DNA of 64,000 nucleotides from Rhynchopus euleeides (lineage: Eukaryota > Euglenozoa > Diplonemea > Diplonemida > Diplonemidae). The notes below the pieces were generated by a model. It saw only the letters and a program-made list of their open reading frames with translations. It made no database searches and was not told the DNA's origin. Position 1 is the stretch's first letter; the number at the start of each line of letters is the position of its first letter. Below, one piece after another: positions 32,301 through 41,044 of this stretch. Location of the stretch: contig OY723282.1 in the NCBI GenBank assembly GCA_963210315.1, forward strand, positions 1,984,001-2,048,000, read 5' to 3'. The translations under genes and the position numbers were made by a program.

Positions 32301-33683
32301 GACAGCGGGATGATATCTTACTTCTGCGACCCAGACACCATCTCCGGTTCCTTCGACGAGCAGGGCACCACCCTTCATGAGGAAACCCTAAAGAAGGGCG
32401 ACGCACCACGCACCCCCACCTGGGGCGGTGGGGGCGGCGGTGGGCCCCCCAGCTGCACCCAACTCCGGCCTCCGGAGTGCCCTTTGGCTGACATCACCCC
32501 CGCCGACAGGGCTGCGCTGCGGGAGGTGCTGCTGGCGTCCTTCTCCCTCCTTCGGAGGCTGTTTGCGAAAGATGCTGTCGGGGACCCGCCGCGCTGCCCG
32601 GTGGGGCGCCTCTGGGAGATGCTGGAGGCGAGCGCGCTGGCGAAGCAGGGCGGGGAGGGCAGCCCGACAGGCGGCCCGACCCCCGGTGGTGGCGCGGCAT
32701 CCACAGCAGAGGCGCAGGAGTACAGCCGAGAGGATTTCTCTGCAGCGCTGGCCTCTGCCGGCGTGGGGGAGGATATACCTCTGTCCCCATCGCAGTGGGT
32801 GTATGTGCTGATCCTTGTCGCGGTGGATTTATTCAGCGCCGGCGCGTCGCGGCACCTCCGTGTCCATGAGAAGCTGTTTTGGCTTCTGGAGAAGAGCGTG
32901 TTCCCATCCGTCCCCATCTGCGACATCACGGAGTTCCGCGAGTCTGTCTACCACCTTTCAGTCCAGGATGTGCTGTGTGAGTATGCTGTGAAGCTGAGGC
33001 ATATTTTCGACCATTATTCTGGGAAGAAGACCCGGATGCAGTCCGCCCAGTTTGTCACGTTTATCTCAGACTGCGGTGCGGTGATGGCGGGGGCGGACCC
33101 ACGCGCAGCGAAGAATGGGGGTGACCAGAAGCTGCTGGGGCGTGTCTGCTGCGATGTCTTTGCGGCGGTGAGGGACGCGTCGATGGGGACATCTGGGAAC
33201 AGCATCAACTTCACCAGCTTTCTGGAGGTGCTTTGCGGGATGGCGGTGCACTGCAGTTCGGAGAAACCATTCCTCGACTTGGCGCGTGCGCTGCGGAGGT
33301 TGATCGAGTCGCGCGTGTTGTTCCATCTGACATCAAAGCTCCCTCAGTTGGATCGCATGCAGCAGCGGCCGCGCTTCCGCATGCGCCTCGGGGTGGCTGA
33401 CACAGTCAAATGCAACGCCGCGGCGACCCGGCGGGGCACCTCCCTTTCCGCATTCGACGCAGTGACCCGCCACCACAGCACCTCGCGCCGCCCCTCAGAA
33501 ATGCCCGGCTCGCCCGCGGCGGTTGGTGGGGGGGGCGGAGGGGCGGCAGGGGGGGGCACCGGTGCCATCGATTCCTCGCGCTTCCTCCTGGGGGCTGGCG
33601 CAGGTGCCGGTGGCGTGCCGCAGCGTTCCCTCTCGACTGTTGCCCCGGCAAGGAAGGCGACCTTCCTTGCGGTGGGGGTGTAG
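29352..33683 (+). CDS. Large coiled-coil protein, function unknown
   Basis: One uninterrupted frame of 1443 residues. Residues 1-235 are rich in Pro, Arg, Gly and Ser and probably disordered; the true start could be later, for example Met236. Residues 240-400 are helical. About 405-555 form a long Glu/Lys/Gln-rich coiled coil (ELRFKDEVAQQVREVEGRD, KQQLQEEVESLSSEWKKSEQ). A His/Pro-rich linker and a moderately conserved-looking middle (640-900) follow. About 1050-1330 is a folded helical region with a loop reminiscent of degenerate EF-hand repeats (HIFDHYSGKKTRMQSAQFVT). The C-terminus is Gly-rich. There is no signal peptide or membrane segment, so it is likely cytoplasmic or cytoskeletal. I do not recognise the family. 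The length of the open frame in GC-rich DNA and the coiled coil support a real gene. Confidence 0.75.
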   Translation: MYSIPFQMGEAPPPPVSFSTRRKPGGSAAAAAKPRDPPPTRETLIPRPAGERAHPATGRGTAATTSRPQPPHRCTSPPPPQQRQQHRHLPGTLRASPPRRTGTAAASSRGGAGGGVSPTGNGVSSDRCAVDPAVGSGGASPRASSPGGGGGVCRHPSPPPRFTSPILDDDLTRAKLRRPQQVVRQTLSGTPPGSGPPQHHRHHPAPPDPDQKQNQAHEGGREPGGSGGVWTPSGFDMLTNGLLRLLGRVEGTLDERWKRLSNLLGKYGAESDAQIASTPLQGFFSRALEKQQGTDGAGGGGAGQRGPDNAVTSAACVVLDQLLLMLRRCFPNLHGIIMSVRAAIFRAIYISPLRDAEILPFDNVDDEFEAHEQMERFNGKTYFQSTRELSSRLCEDPLTYESEELVRENQTQCVSRIILRWQVELKKSLLKGWHLHHKHQKELAKCAERELRFKDEVAQQVREVEGRDAIIDGLRKEIRTLLSTSELERKLKLAAAAKQQLQEEVESLSSEWKKSEQSVVCLRKTVEGCSRLVRDLDRFLRPNQNPTKYQKLVQSILKQSASSRVSGHIRMVQTPSQIDHHGTRGGGGGGASMLDIGLQLPDGSLFCDDLHAISCRSEYFDAPLSPLAGGPAAATPSGFPPQFAHLAQIEFPLKESVLVDLLNVVIDTAVHDYSAAHQAKGGGQHHTTQPTRTASHLHGRQASRLPGTTPSTGNLRGEDVSALADPSLSLRTARMPSATPVPQVDRRISSMRPGSTPNPPPERPQGPLFTDRGEVCCLIPGFAHGRPLYVSYMVLLFAIDPTVVTMEDAIRMHSSMPDDVECASQVIGFAQRIRLGLSIQPHQLASPYSAAQHATFGSYLLTRLCGVEAMNHAQGGDGGGGGGGGDAQANHSPRGPFEGGLPKVMSFSLLQADGEEVAETQAVDFTRGYDTILKELTEQGELMKAGLNTQIKIQAATFSAATLSVNSCLEKMSGVNAKIYSAADSGMISYFCDPDTISGSFDEQGTTLHEETLKKGDAPRTPTWGGGGGGGPPSCTQLRPPECPLADITPADRAALREVLLASFSLLRRLFAKDAVGDPPRCPVGRLWEMLEASALAKQGGEGSPTGGPTPGGGAASTAEAQEYSREDFSAALASAGVGEDIPLSPSQWVYVLILVAVDLFSAGASRHLRVHEKLFWLLEKSVFPSVPICDITEFRESVYHLSVQDVLCEYAVKLRHIFDHYSGKKTRMQSAQFVTFISDCGAVMAGADPRAAKNGGDQKLLGRVCCDVFAAVRDASMGTSGNSINFTSFLEVLCGMAVHCSSEKPFLDLARALRRLIESRVLFHLTSKLPQLDRMQQRPRFRMRLGVADTVKCNAAATRRGTSLSAFDAVTRHHSTSRRPSEMPGSPAAVGGGGGGAAGGGTGAIDSSRFLLGAGAGAGGVPQRSLSTVAPARKATFLAVGV

Positions 33684-34328
33684 AGTGGGGTGCAGGCTGG
33701 GGGAGGCTGGGGGTGTTGTTTGTGGAGGCCATGATGGCTCTCCGAGACAAGTCGTGTCGCACCGTGATGTGATGGGTCTCTCGATGAGGGGAGGGGAGGG
33801 GTGGTGCGCTGTGTAGGGGCAGGGTGTGGGGGGGGGGTGCCGTGCTTTCCAACGCGGTGCCTTCTCTGATCTTCTTTGGAGGCTTCTTCCAAAAAAAACC
33901 CCTGCCACCCACTCTCTCCCCCCCACGCCACACTTCTGGTTGGGGTTTTCTGCACTTTTTCTCAGAACACCCCCCCCCCCCAGTGTTGTTAGGGTGGGAT
34001 TAAACTCGGGTTAAGGGGGTCTTCGCTAGCCGGTGCAAAAAAGTGCAGGCTGGTGCAGGGCAAAATGGGCCGAAAATGGGCCAAATCGGAGGCAAAAAAA
34101 AGGGCGGGGAGTTGGGTGGCCCCTAGCTGGGAGCACGCATTTGGACCCAAAAAATAATGTCGAGCGGTCCCTGTGCATTGTTCAGCCCTCACAGGACGAG
34201 AAGGCACGGCGGGGCCCGTGTCACGGGTAAACATTGAGATCAACCTGTCATCCTGGGCCAAGCCAAGATGGGAGCTGGCCGCCTGGGGCAATGCAGGAGC
34301 AACGGCTAGTGCTCGTGCTGGCACGAAG
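33684..34328. other. Stretch downstream of the large gene
   Basis: No gene is supported. It has G/C runs (33827-33838, 33969-33982) and a single GGGGGTCTTCGCT mini-element end at 34016-34029. Confidence 0.45.
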
Positions 34329-34580
34329 CGGAGCCAGGCAGTGCTGTCCCGAGAACGGGCCGAGCCAGACAGTGCTGTCCCAAGGGTGGGCCGAGCCAGA
34401 CAGTGATGTCCCGAGAATGGGCCGAGCCAGGCAGTGCTGTCCCAAGGGTGGGCCGAGCCAGACAGTGCTGTCCCGAGAACGGGCCGAGCTAGGCAGTGCT
34501 GTCCCGAGAATGGGCCGAGCCACGCAGTCCTGTCCAGAGGGTGGGCCGAGCCAGGCAGTGATGTCCCGAGGGTGGGCCGA
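34329..34580. repeat. 31-bp minisatellite A, about 8 units
   Basis: Units of the form CGAGAATGGGCCGAGCCAGG followed by CAGTGCTGTCC, 31 bp long, alternating CGAGAA-GGG and CAAGGGTGG variants. It shares GGGCCGAGCC with array B. Confidence 0.9.
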
Positions 34581-35270
34581 CATCACATCCGGTCTCGGCC
34601 CGCTGTCTGGACCGCAGCAACAAGAAATCTGCGCTGCATGCACAGGAGCAGGGGGACTTGGCCCGTCCGCACTCCGACATTGCACCGCGCTGCCCCAGCG
34701 CTCCAGATCACAAGGCCCCCTGTGCCGCAGGAGGTGGAGACGTCGCACACCAGCAGGATGACGTCGCAGACCAGTTCACCACCCCCAACAGTAGGTCACA
34801 CTCCGCCTCGCCTGTAGGCCGTCTACTGTATGCAGGAGTCTGCGTGTGTTGATAAAGACACACACGCCCGGCACACCTGATTCTATGGGCAGCGCTCGTA
34901 ACTCTCTCGGCGCCAAGTCGAAGCTGAGCAAGATTTGGTTGGACGGTGCAAATATAGCTAGCCTTGCGGGCTCGCTAAGACACTCTCCGAGCTAGCTACA
35001 TGAACACAACATTGCACATCGCACGGTTTCGAAGGATGGGTACGCGATGCGGGTTTAGGTCTTGTGCTAATGTTACACACAGCAAGATCCCTGACGGAGG
35101 GGATCGATGGAGGCACTGAGGAGATCATGACTGGGAAGGGGTCCTGCATCGAACCCCCTCTGAGTGGAGCAAACACTCGGTACTCCGGGCGCCACGTTCT
35201 GCTCGGCTGGACATCACCCCGAGGTCGTGGCCACGGCCCCCGACCACTCACTGCGGGGAGCTTCCCGTCC
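34581..35270. other. Stretch between minisatellites A and B
   Basis: No supported gene. GCTAGC-rich inverted words occur near 34956-35000 (GCTAGCCTTGCGGGCTCGCT, GAGCTAGCT). Confidence 0.4.
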
Positions 35271-35272
35271 AG

Positions 35273-36146
35273 ACAGTGTCTGGACATCACTCCTGGGCTC
35301 GACCCACTGGGCCGAGCCGACGAGTCGTGTCCAGACACTGGGCCGAGCCCAGGAGTGATGTCCAGACCCTGGGCCGAGCCAGGGAGTGGTGTCCAGACAC
35401 TGGGCCGAGCCCAGGAGTGATGTCCAGACACTGGGCCGAGCCCAGGAGTGATGTCCAGACCCTGGGCCGAGCCAGGGAGTGGTGTCCAGACCCTGGGCCG
35501 AGCCCAGGAGTGCTGTCCAGGCACTGGGCCGAGCTCAGGAGTGCTGTCCAGTCCCTGGGCCGAGCCAGGGAGTGGTGTCCAGACCCTGGGCCGAGCCCAG
35601 GAGTGCTGTCCAGGCACTGGGCCGAGCTCAGGAGTGCTGTCCAGTCCCTGGGCCGAGCCAGGGAGTGGTGTCCAGACCCTGGGCCGAGCCCAGGAGTGCT
35701 GTCCAGACCCTGGGCCGAGCCAGGGAGTGGTGTCCAGACACTGGGCCGAGCCCAGGAGTGATGTCCAGACCCTGGGCCGAGCCAGGGAGTGGTGTCCAGA
35801 CACTGGGCCGAGCCCAGGAGTGATGTCCAGACACTGGGCCGAGCCAGGGAGTGGTGTCCAGACACTGGGCCGAGCCCAGGAGTGATGTCCAGACCCTGGG
35901 CCGAGCCCAGGAGTGCTGTCCACACTGGGCCGAGCCAGGGAGTGATGTCCAGACCCTGGGCCGAGCCAGGGAGTGGTGTCCAGACACTGGGCCGAGCCCA
36001 GGAGTGCTGTCCAGACACTGGGCCGAGCTCAGGAGTGCTGTCCAGTCCCTGGGCCGAGCCAGGGAGTGGTGTCCAGACACTGGGCCGAGCCCAGGAGTGG
36101 TGTCCAGACCCTGGGCCGAGCCCAGGAGTGCTGTCCAGACACTGAC
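35273..36146. repeat. 31-bp minisatellite B, about 27 units
   Basis: Units TGGGCCGAGCCCAGGAGTGA plus TGTCCAGACAC, 31 bp, from 35308 on. One unit near 35917-35930 has a small deletion. The leftmost unit (35273-35305) is inverted relative to the rest, so the array starts with a head-to-head pair. The array abuts a cyclase remnant on its right, and a B-type unit reappears at 39060-39095, after array C. Confidence 0.92.
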
Positions 36147-36360
36147 GATGTCCTGCCTCATACCCGCCATGCCCGCAATGCACTTCCGGATCACATGGTT
36201 GTGGATTTCTAGCGCCTTCCGCATTCCCTCGAAAGACTTCTCCAAGCAGAGGGTCGAGGCCTGCACGTCTGTGACCACGAGTGTCGTGATCTTCGTCTCT
36301 GTGGAGTAGTCATCGAAGAGCAGCGCCTGCTGGCTGTCTTCGTTCAGCATCCTACGACTA
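36147..36360 (-). pseudogene. Cyclase-domain remnant between minisatellites
   Basis: On the minus strand about 65 residues resemble the start of a class III cyclase domain: LVVTDVQAST matches IVFTDVRAST of the two full cyclases, followed by KALEIHNHVIRKCIAGM, which matches the AMQTHNMVMRDAIRLLGGY region. After that, the expected GGYE continues only in a neighbouring frame, which indicates a frameshift, and the sequence then enters minisatellite B. The catalytic Lys, second Asp, Asn and Arg are absent. It is a relic, or an exon whose flanks have been replaced by repeats. Confidence 0.7.
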
Positions 36361-39062
36361 GGCCGGCTATGGGCCGATCTCGCCCGTACTGGGCCGGACA
36401 TGGGCCGATCTCGGCAGTACTGGGCCGGCTATGGGCCGATCTCGCACGTACTGGGCCGGCTATGGGCCGATCTCGCCCGTACTGGGCCGGACATGGGCCG
36501 ATCTCGGCAGTGCTGGGCCGGCTACGGGCCGATCTCGCACGTACTGGGCCGGACATGGGCCGATCTCGGCAGTACTGGGCCGGCTATGGGCCGATCTCGG
36601 CAGTGCTGGGCCGGCTATGGGCCGATCTCGCCCGTACTGGGACGGACATGGGCCGATCTCGGCACTGCTGGGCCGGCTACGGGCCGATCTCGGCCGTACT
36701 GGGCCGGACATGGGCCGATCTCGGCCGTACTGGGCCGGCTATGGGCCGATCTCGCCCGTACTGGGCCGGCTATGGGCCGATCTCGGCAGTGCTGGGCCGG
36801 CTATGGGCCGATCTCGCCCGTACTGGGCCGGACATGGGCCGATCTCGGCACTGCTGGGCCGGCTACGGGCCGATCTCGGCCGTACTGGGCCGGACATGGG
36901 CCGATCTCGCCCGTACTGGGCCGGCTATGGGCCGATCTCGCCCGTACTGGGCCGGCTATGGGCCGATCTCGGCAGTGCTGGGCCGGCTATGGGCCGATCT
37001 CGCCCGTACTGGGCCGGACATGGGCCGATCTCGGCACTGCTGGGCCGGCTACGGGCCGATCTCGGCCGTACTGGGCCGGACATGGGCCGATCTCGCCCGT
37101 ACTGGGCCGGCTATGGGCCGATCTCGGCAGTGCTGGGCCGGCTATGGGCCGATCTCGCCCGTACTGGGCCGGCTATGGGCCGATCTCGGCAGTGCTGGGC
37201 CGGACATGGGCCGATCTCGGCAGTGCTGGGCCGGCTATGGGCCGATCTCGCCCGTACTGGGCCGGCTACGGGCCGATCTCGGCCGTACTGGGCCGGACAT
37301 GGGCCGATCTCGCCCGTACTGGGCCGGCTATGGGCCGATCTCGGCAGTGCTGGGCCGGCTATGGGCCGATCTCGCCCGTACTGGGCCGGCTATGGGCCGA
37401 TCTCGGCAGTGCTGGGCCGGACATGGGCCGATCTCGGCAGTGCTGGGCCGGCTATGGGCCGATCTCGCCCGTACTGGGCCGGCTATGGGCCGATCTCGGC
37501 AGTGCTGGGCCGGACATGGGCCGATCTCGGCAGTGCTGGGCCGGCTATGGGCCGATCTCGCCCGTACTGGGCCGGCTATGGGCCGATCTCGCCCGTACTG
37601 GGCCGGACATGGGCCGATCTCGGCAGTGCTGGGCCGGCTATGGGCCGATCTCGGCCGTACTGGGCCGGACATGGGCCGATCTCGCCCGTACTGGGCCGGC
37701 TATGGGCCGATCTCGGCAGTGCTGGGCCGGACATGGGCCGATCTCGGCAGTGCTGGGCCGGCTATGGGCCGATCTCGCCCGTACTGGGCCGGCTATGGGC
37801 CGATCTCGGCAGTGCTGGGCCGGACATGGGCCGATCTCGGCAGTGCTGGGCCGGCTATGGGCCGATCTCGCCCGTACTGGGCCGGACATGGGCCGATCTC
37901 GGCAGTGCTGGGCCGGCTATGGGCCGATCTCGCCCGTACTGGGCCGGCTATGGGCCGATCTCGGCAGTGCTGGGCCGGACATGGGCCGATCTCGGCAGTG
38001 CTGGGCCGGCTATGGGCCGATCTCGGCCGTACTGGGCCGGACATGGGCCGATCTCGCCCGTACTGGGCCGGCTATGGGCCGATCTCGGCAGTGCTGGGCC
38101 GGCTATGGGCCGATCTCGCCCGTACTGGGCCGGCTATGGGCCGATCTCGGCAGTGCTGGACCGGACATGGGCCGATCTCGGCAGTGCTGGGCCGGCTATG
38201 GGCCGATCTCGCCCGTACTGGGCCGGCTATGGGCCGATCTCGGCAGTGCTGGGCCGGACATGGGCCGATCTCGGCAGTGCTGGGCCGGCTATGGGCCGAT
38301 CTCGGCCGTACTGGGCCGGACATGGGCCGATCTCGCCCGTACTGGGCCGGCTATGGGCCGATCTCGGCAGTGCTGGGCCGGCTATGGGCCGATCTCGCCC
38401 GTACTGGGCCGGCTATGGGCCGATCTCGGCAGTGCTGGGCCGGACATGGGCCGATCTCGGCAGTGCTGGGCCGGCTATGGGCCGATCTCGGCAGTGCTGG
38501 GCCGGCTATGGGCCGATCTCGCCCGTACTGGGCCGGCTATGGGCCGATCTCGGCAGTGCTGGGCCGGCTATGGGCCGATCTCGCCCGTACTGGGCCGGCT
38601 ATGGGCCGATCTCGGCAGTGCTGGGCCGGACATGGGCCGATCTCGGCAGTGCTGGGCCGGCTATGGGCCGATCTCGGCAGTGCTGGGCCGGACATGGGCC
38701 GATCTCGGCAGTGCTGGGCCGGCTATGGGCCGATCTCGCCCGTACTGGGCCGGCTATGGGCCGATCTCGGCAGTGCTGGGCCGGACATGGGCCGATCTCG
38801 GCAGTGCTGGGCCGGCTATGGGCCGATCTCGCCCGTACTGGGCCGGCTATGGGCCGATCTCGGCAGTGCTGGGCCGGCTATGGGCCGATCTCGCCCGTAC
38901 TGGGCCGGCTATGGGCCGATCTCGGCAGTGCTGGGCCGGACATGGGCCGATCTCGGCAGTGCTGGGCCGGCTATGGGCCGATCTCGCCCGTACTGGGCCG
39001 GACATGGGCCGATCTCGGCAGTGCTGGGCCGGCTATGGGCCGATCTCGCCCGTACTGGGCCG
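36361..39062. repeat. 31-bp minisatellite C, about 87 units
   Basis: Units TGGGCCGGCTATGGGCCGAT plus CTCGCCCGTAC, 31 bp, with few variants (GGCTATG/GGACATG, CCCGTAC/GGCAGTGC). Because 31 leaves remainder 1 on division by 3, all three plus frames stay open for more than 900 codons and read the same 31-residue peptide (GRSRPYWAGYGPISAVLGRL and so on) in rotated register. I see this as a consequence of the repeat, not as three proteins. Confidence 0.95.
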
Positions 39063-39224
39063 GGTCCAGGAGTGGTGTCCAGACCCTGGGCCGACCCAGG
39101 CTGTGGGTGGTGCATTTTGGTGCATTTTCCGTCGGTTTAGGTGAAAATTGTCGAATTTTGTCGAAATTTGACGACAGGTGACGAACAGCGAGAATCCCCG
39201 AAAAACCGGGTTTTAATTCATTTT

Positions 39225-39383
39225 GGGGGGGGGGTCTTCGCTGACGAAGTTTTAGTCGAAGACCCCTGTCGTCGTCGTCAGAACACTGCCGTCTTCGGTG
39301 AAAAACCCCCTGAAACAGCCGTTTTCCTAATTATGTGACGAACGACGAAGTTTGTCGAAGTTTGTCGACCAGCGAAGACCCCC
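39225..39383. mobile_element. CTTCGCT mini-element, about 159 bp
   Basis: The left end GGGGTCTTCGCTGACGAAG pairs with CAGCGAAGACCCC at the right. An internal GTCGAAGACCCC end lies at 39256-39266. It is flanked by direct copies of AAAACCGGGTTTT (39202-39214 and 39385-39397), as if inserted between duplicated flanks. Confidence 0.7.
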
Positions 39384-39661
39384 TAAAACCGGGTTTTTAT
39401 TGGGTTGTTATGGTTATTATTCCTGAGATTTCTCGGGTTTAAACTCGGTTTTTTGGTGGGGGGCGGGAGCGGGGGGTTTTTACTCTACCGAGGGTATCCC
39501 GAGAGAATGTCACCCCCTCGAGGGCCCAGGGCCTGCCACAGGACAGCGCCACGCGGGTTGTGTGATTCTGACCTCCCCCCCCCCCCATCCCCTCCCCCTG
39601 AAACACCAACGATCACAGAGCCACACCCCCGCCGCCCCCCCCCCCCCCCCCCACGCAAACC
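39384..39661. other. Upstream region of the beta-helix gene
   Basis: Contains C runs at 39577-39587 and 39637-39652, the latter ending ten bases before the start codon. No promoter motif stands out. Confidence 0.4.
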
Positions 39662-40834
39662 ATGGCGGGGACCCCCCTTCTCAAGCTGCTTCCGCTGCTG
39701 CTGCTGCTGTGCACAGCACCCGTGCCGTGCTCAGGCAGGTTTATATTCTACGTCGGTGGCGTGCCCCGCCCGGGTGCCGGAGGGGTCAACCAGAACACCA
39801 TCCAGGTCGCCGTGGCTGCTGCGAAGGCGAGCCTGCAGATTGTCCCCGGGGAGACGGTGGAGGTTGTGCTGCCCAGCGGGACGTATGACATCGACACGAC
39901 GGAGGTGTGCTTCGACCTGAGCGACATCAACCCGTCGGAAGGGGCAAGCTTCATCATTCGGGGAAGCGGGATCGACTCGACGACCCTCCGCTTCGACGGG
40001 AAGAACGATGTGATCGTCGGATCCAACCTCAACCGCGTGGTGCTCCGCGACATCACGTTCGGCCGCCAGGCCCGATCCACAACAACACAGGGAACGGTTG
40101 TCAACGCGACGGGCGGCTCTGTGACGCTCAGAATCGACGAAGGGTTCCCCTCCGTGTCGGACGTGATGTGCCCCCACGCAACGGAGGGGCGGTACATCCG
40201 GCGCTACCGCAAGGTGTCAGGCAAAGAGTGCCAGCTTGTCACCGATGACTCTGGCGAGTCGTCGTGGCCCCCCAAGGTCAACCCTCTGCTGGTGTGGACC
40301 GATGCGGTGCAGTCGTCTGTCGACCACTCCCTCTGGACGCTGCAGGTGAACCTCAGCACCGAGCAGCAGTACTACACAGCAGACACGCTTGTGGGGGTGC
40401 GGAGTGTGCACGACCATACTGCGTATGCGCTGAGCAAGGGGACTGACATTGAGTTCCTGAGGGTGCGGTGGACGGGGCACAGCAGCGGCGTGATCCGCAA
40501 CATGTCGAACGTCCGCTTCAGCGGGTGTGCGGTGGACCATCCGTCCACCATGGGGCAGGTGGCGCAGTGCCTTGCGACTAACGCGGGAGGGCCTCAGATC
40601 GGCCATCCTGACGACCCTCCGATTCAGAACGTCACCATCGAAAACTTCATGGCCCGTGGCACCGGCGATGACGCCATTGCATTGCATAAGGTTGAGTCCG
40701 GAGGCCTGCTGCAGGGTGTCACCATCTCTGATTCGTTCGCGCGTGGCATTCTTCTGGGGAACTGCAACGAATCGGCTGTGGTCCTCAAGGACGTGCATCT
40801 GACACGCTGCCCTGTGGACCGCGAGTCGGGGTGA
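39662..40834 (+). CDS. Secreted right-handed beta-helix protein
   Basis: 390 residues from the ATG at 39662. Residues 1-25 (LLKLLPLLLLLCTA core, PCSG end) are a clear signal peptide. The rest reads as pectate-lyase-type parallel beta-helix coils: repeated short beta strands with N and G turns (SFIIRGSGIDSTTLRF, NLNRVVLRDITFG, VTIENFMARGTGDDAIAL, VTISDSFARGILLGN). GTGDDAIAL resembles the acid pair of GH28 polygalacturonases, but the full active site is not evident, so a polysaccharide-acting enzyme is inference. The frame ends in the middle of the helix pattern, just before a G run and the TIR element at 40853. The gene is therefore either truncated by the insertion or continues past an intron starting at GTGAAG (40831). 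Confidence 0.75.
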   Translation: MAGTPLLKLLPLLLLLCTAPVPCSGRFIFYVGGVPRPGAGGVNQNTIQVAVAAAKASLQIVPGETVEVVLPSGTYDIDTTEVCFDLSDINPSEGASFIIRGSGIDSTTLRFDGKNDVIVGSNLNRVVLRDITFGRQARSTTTQGTVVNATGGSVTLRIDEGFPSVSDVMCPHATEGRYIRRYRKVSGKECQLVTDDSGESSWPPKVNPLLVWTDAVQSSVDHSLWTLQVNLSTEQQYYTADTLVGVRSVHDHTAYALSKGTDIEFLRVRWTGHSSGVIRNMSNVRFSGCAVDHPSTMGQVAQCLATNAGGPQIGHPDDPPIQNVTIENFMARGTGDDAIALHKVESGGLLQGVTISDSFARGILLGNCNESAVVLKDVHLTRCPVDRESG

Positions 40835-41044
40835 AGGGGGGGGGGGGGGTTAGGGGTGGGTCACTGGGGGAAACATTGGCCAATTTTTGAGATGTGCGTT
40901 TTTGACCCTAAAAAGGTGATTCTGGTGGCAGAAAGTGCCCAATATGCTCCGGAAACTCAATTCCGCCCACTCCCAGGGGGTGGTATGCCCCCGACGATGC
41001 CGTTTTTAGCAATCAAAATTTTTGGGACAGAACTTGTACCTGGG

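Noticed and set aside
36369..39181. Three overlapping ORFs of more than 900 codons on the plus strand
   Set aside because: They are read from a 31-bp tandem repeat in all three frames and give the same peptide; no start context, domain or non-repeat portion supports a protein.
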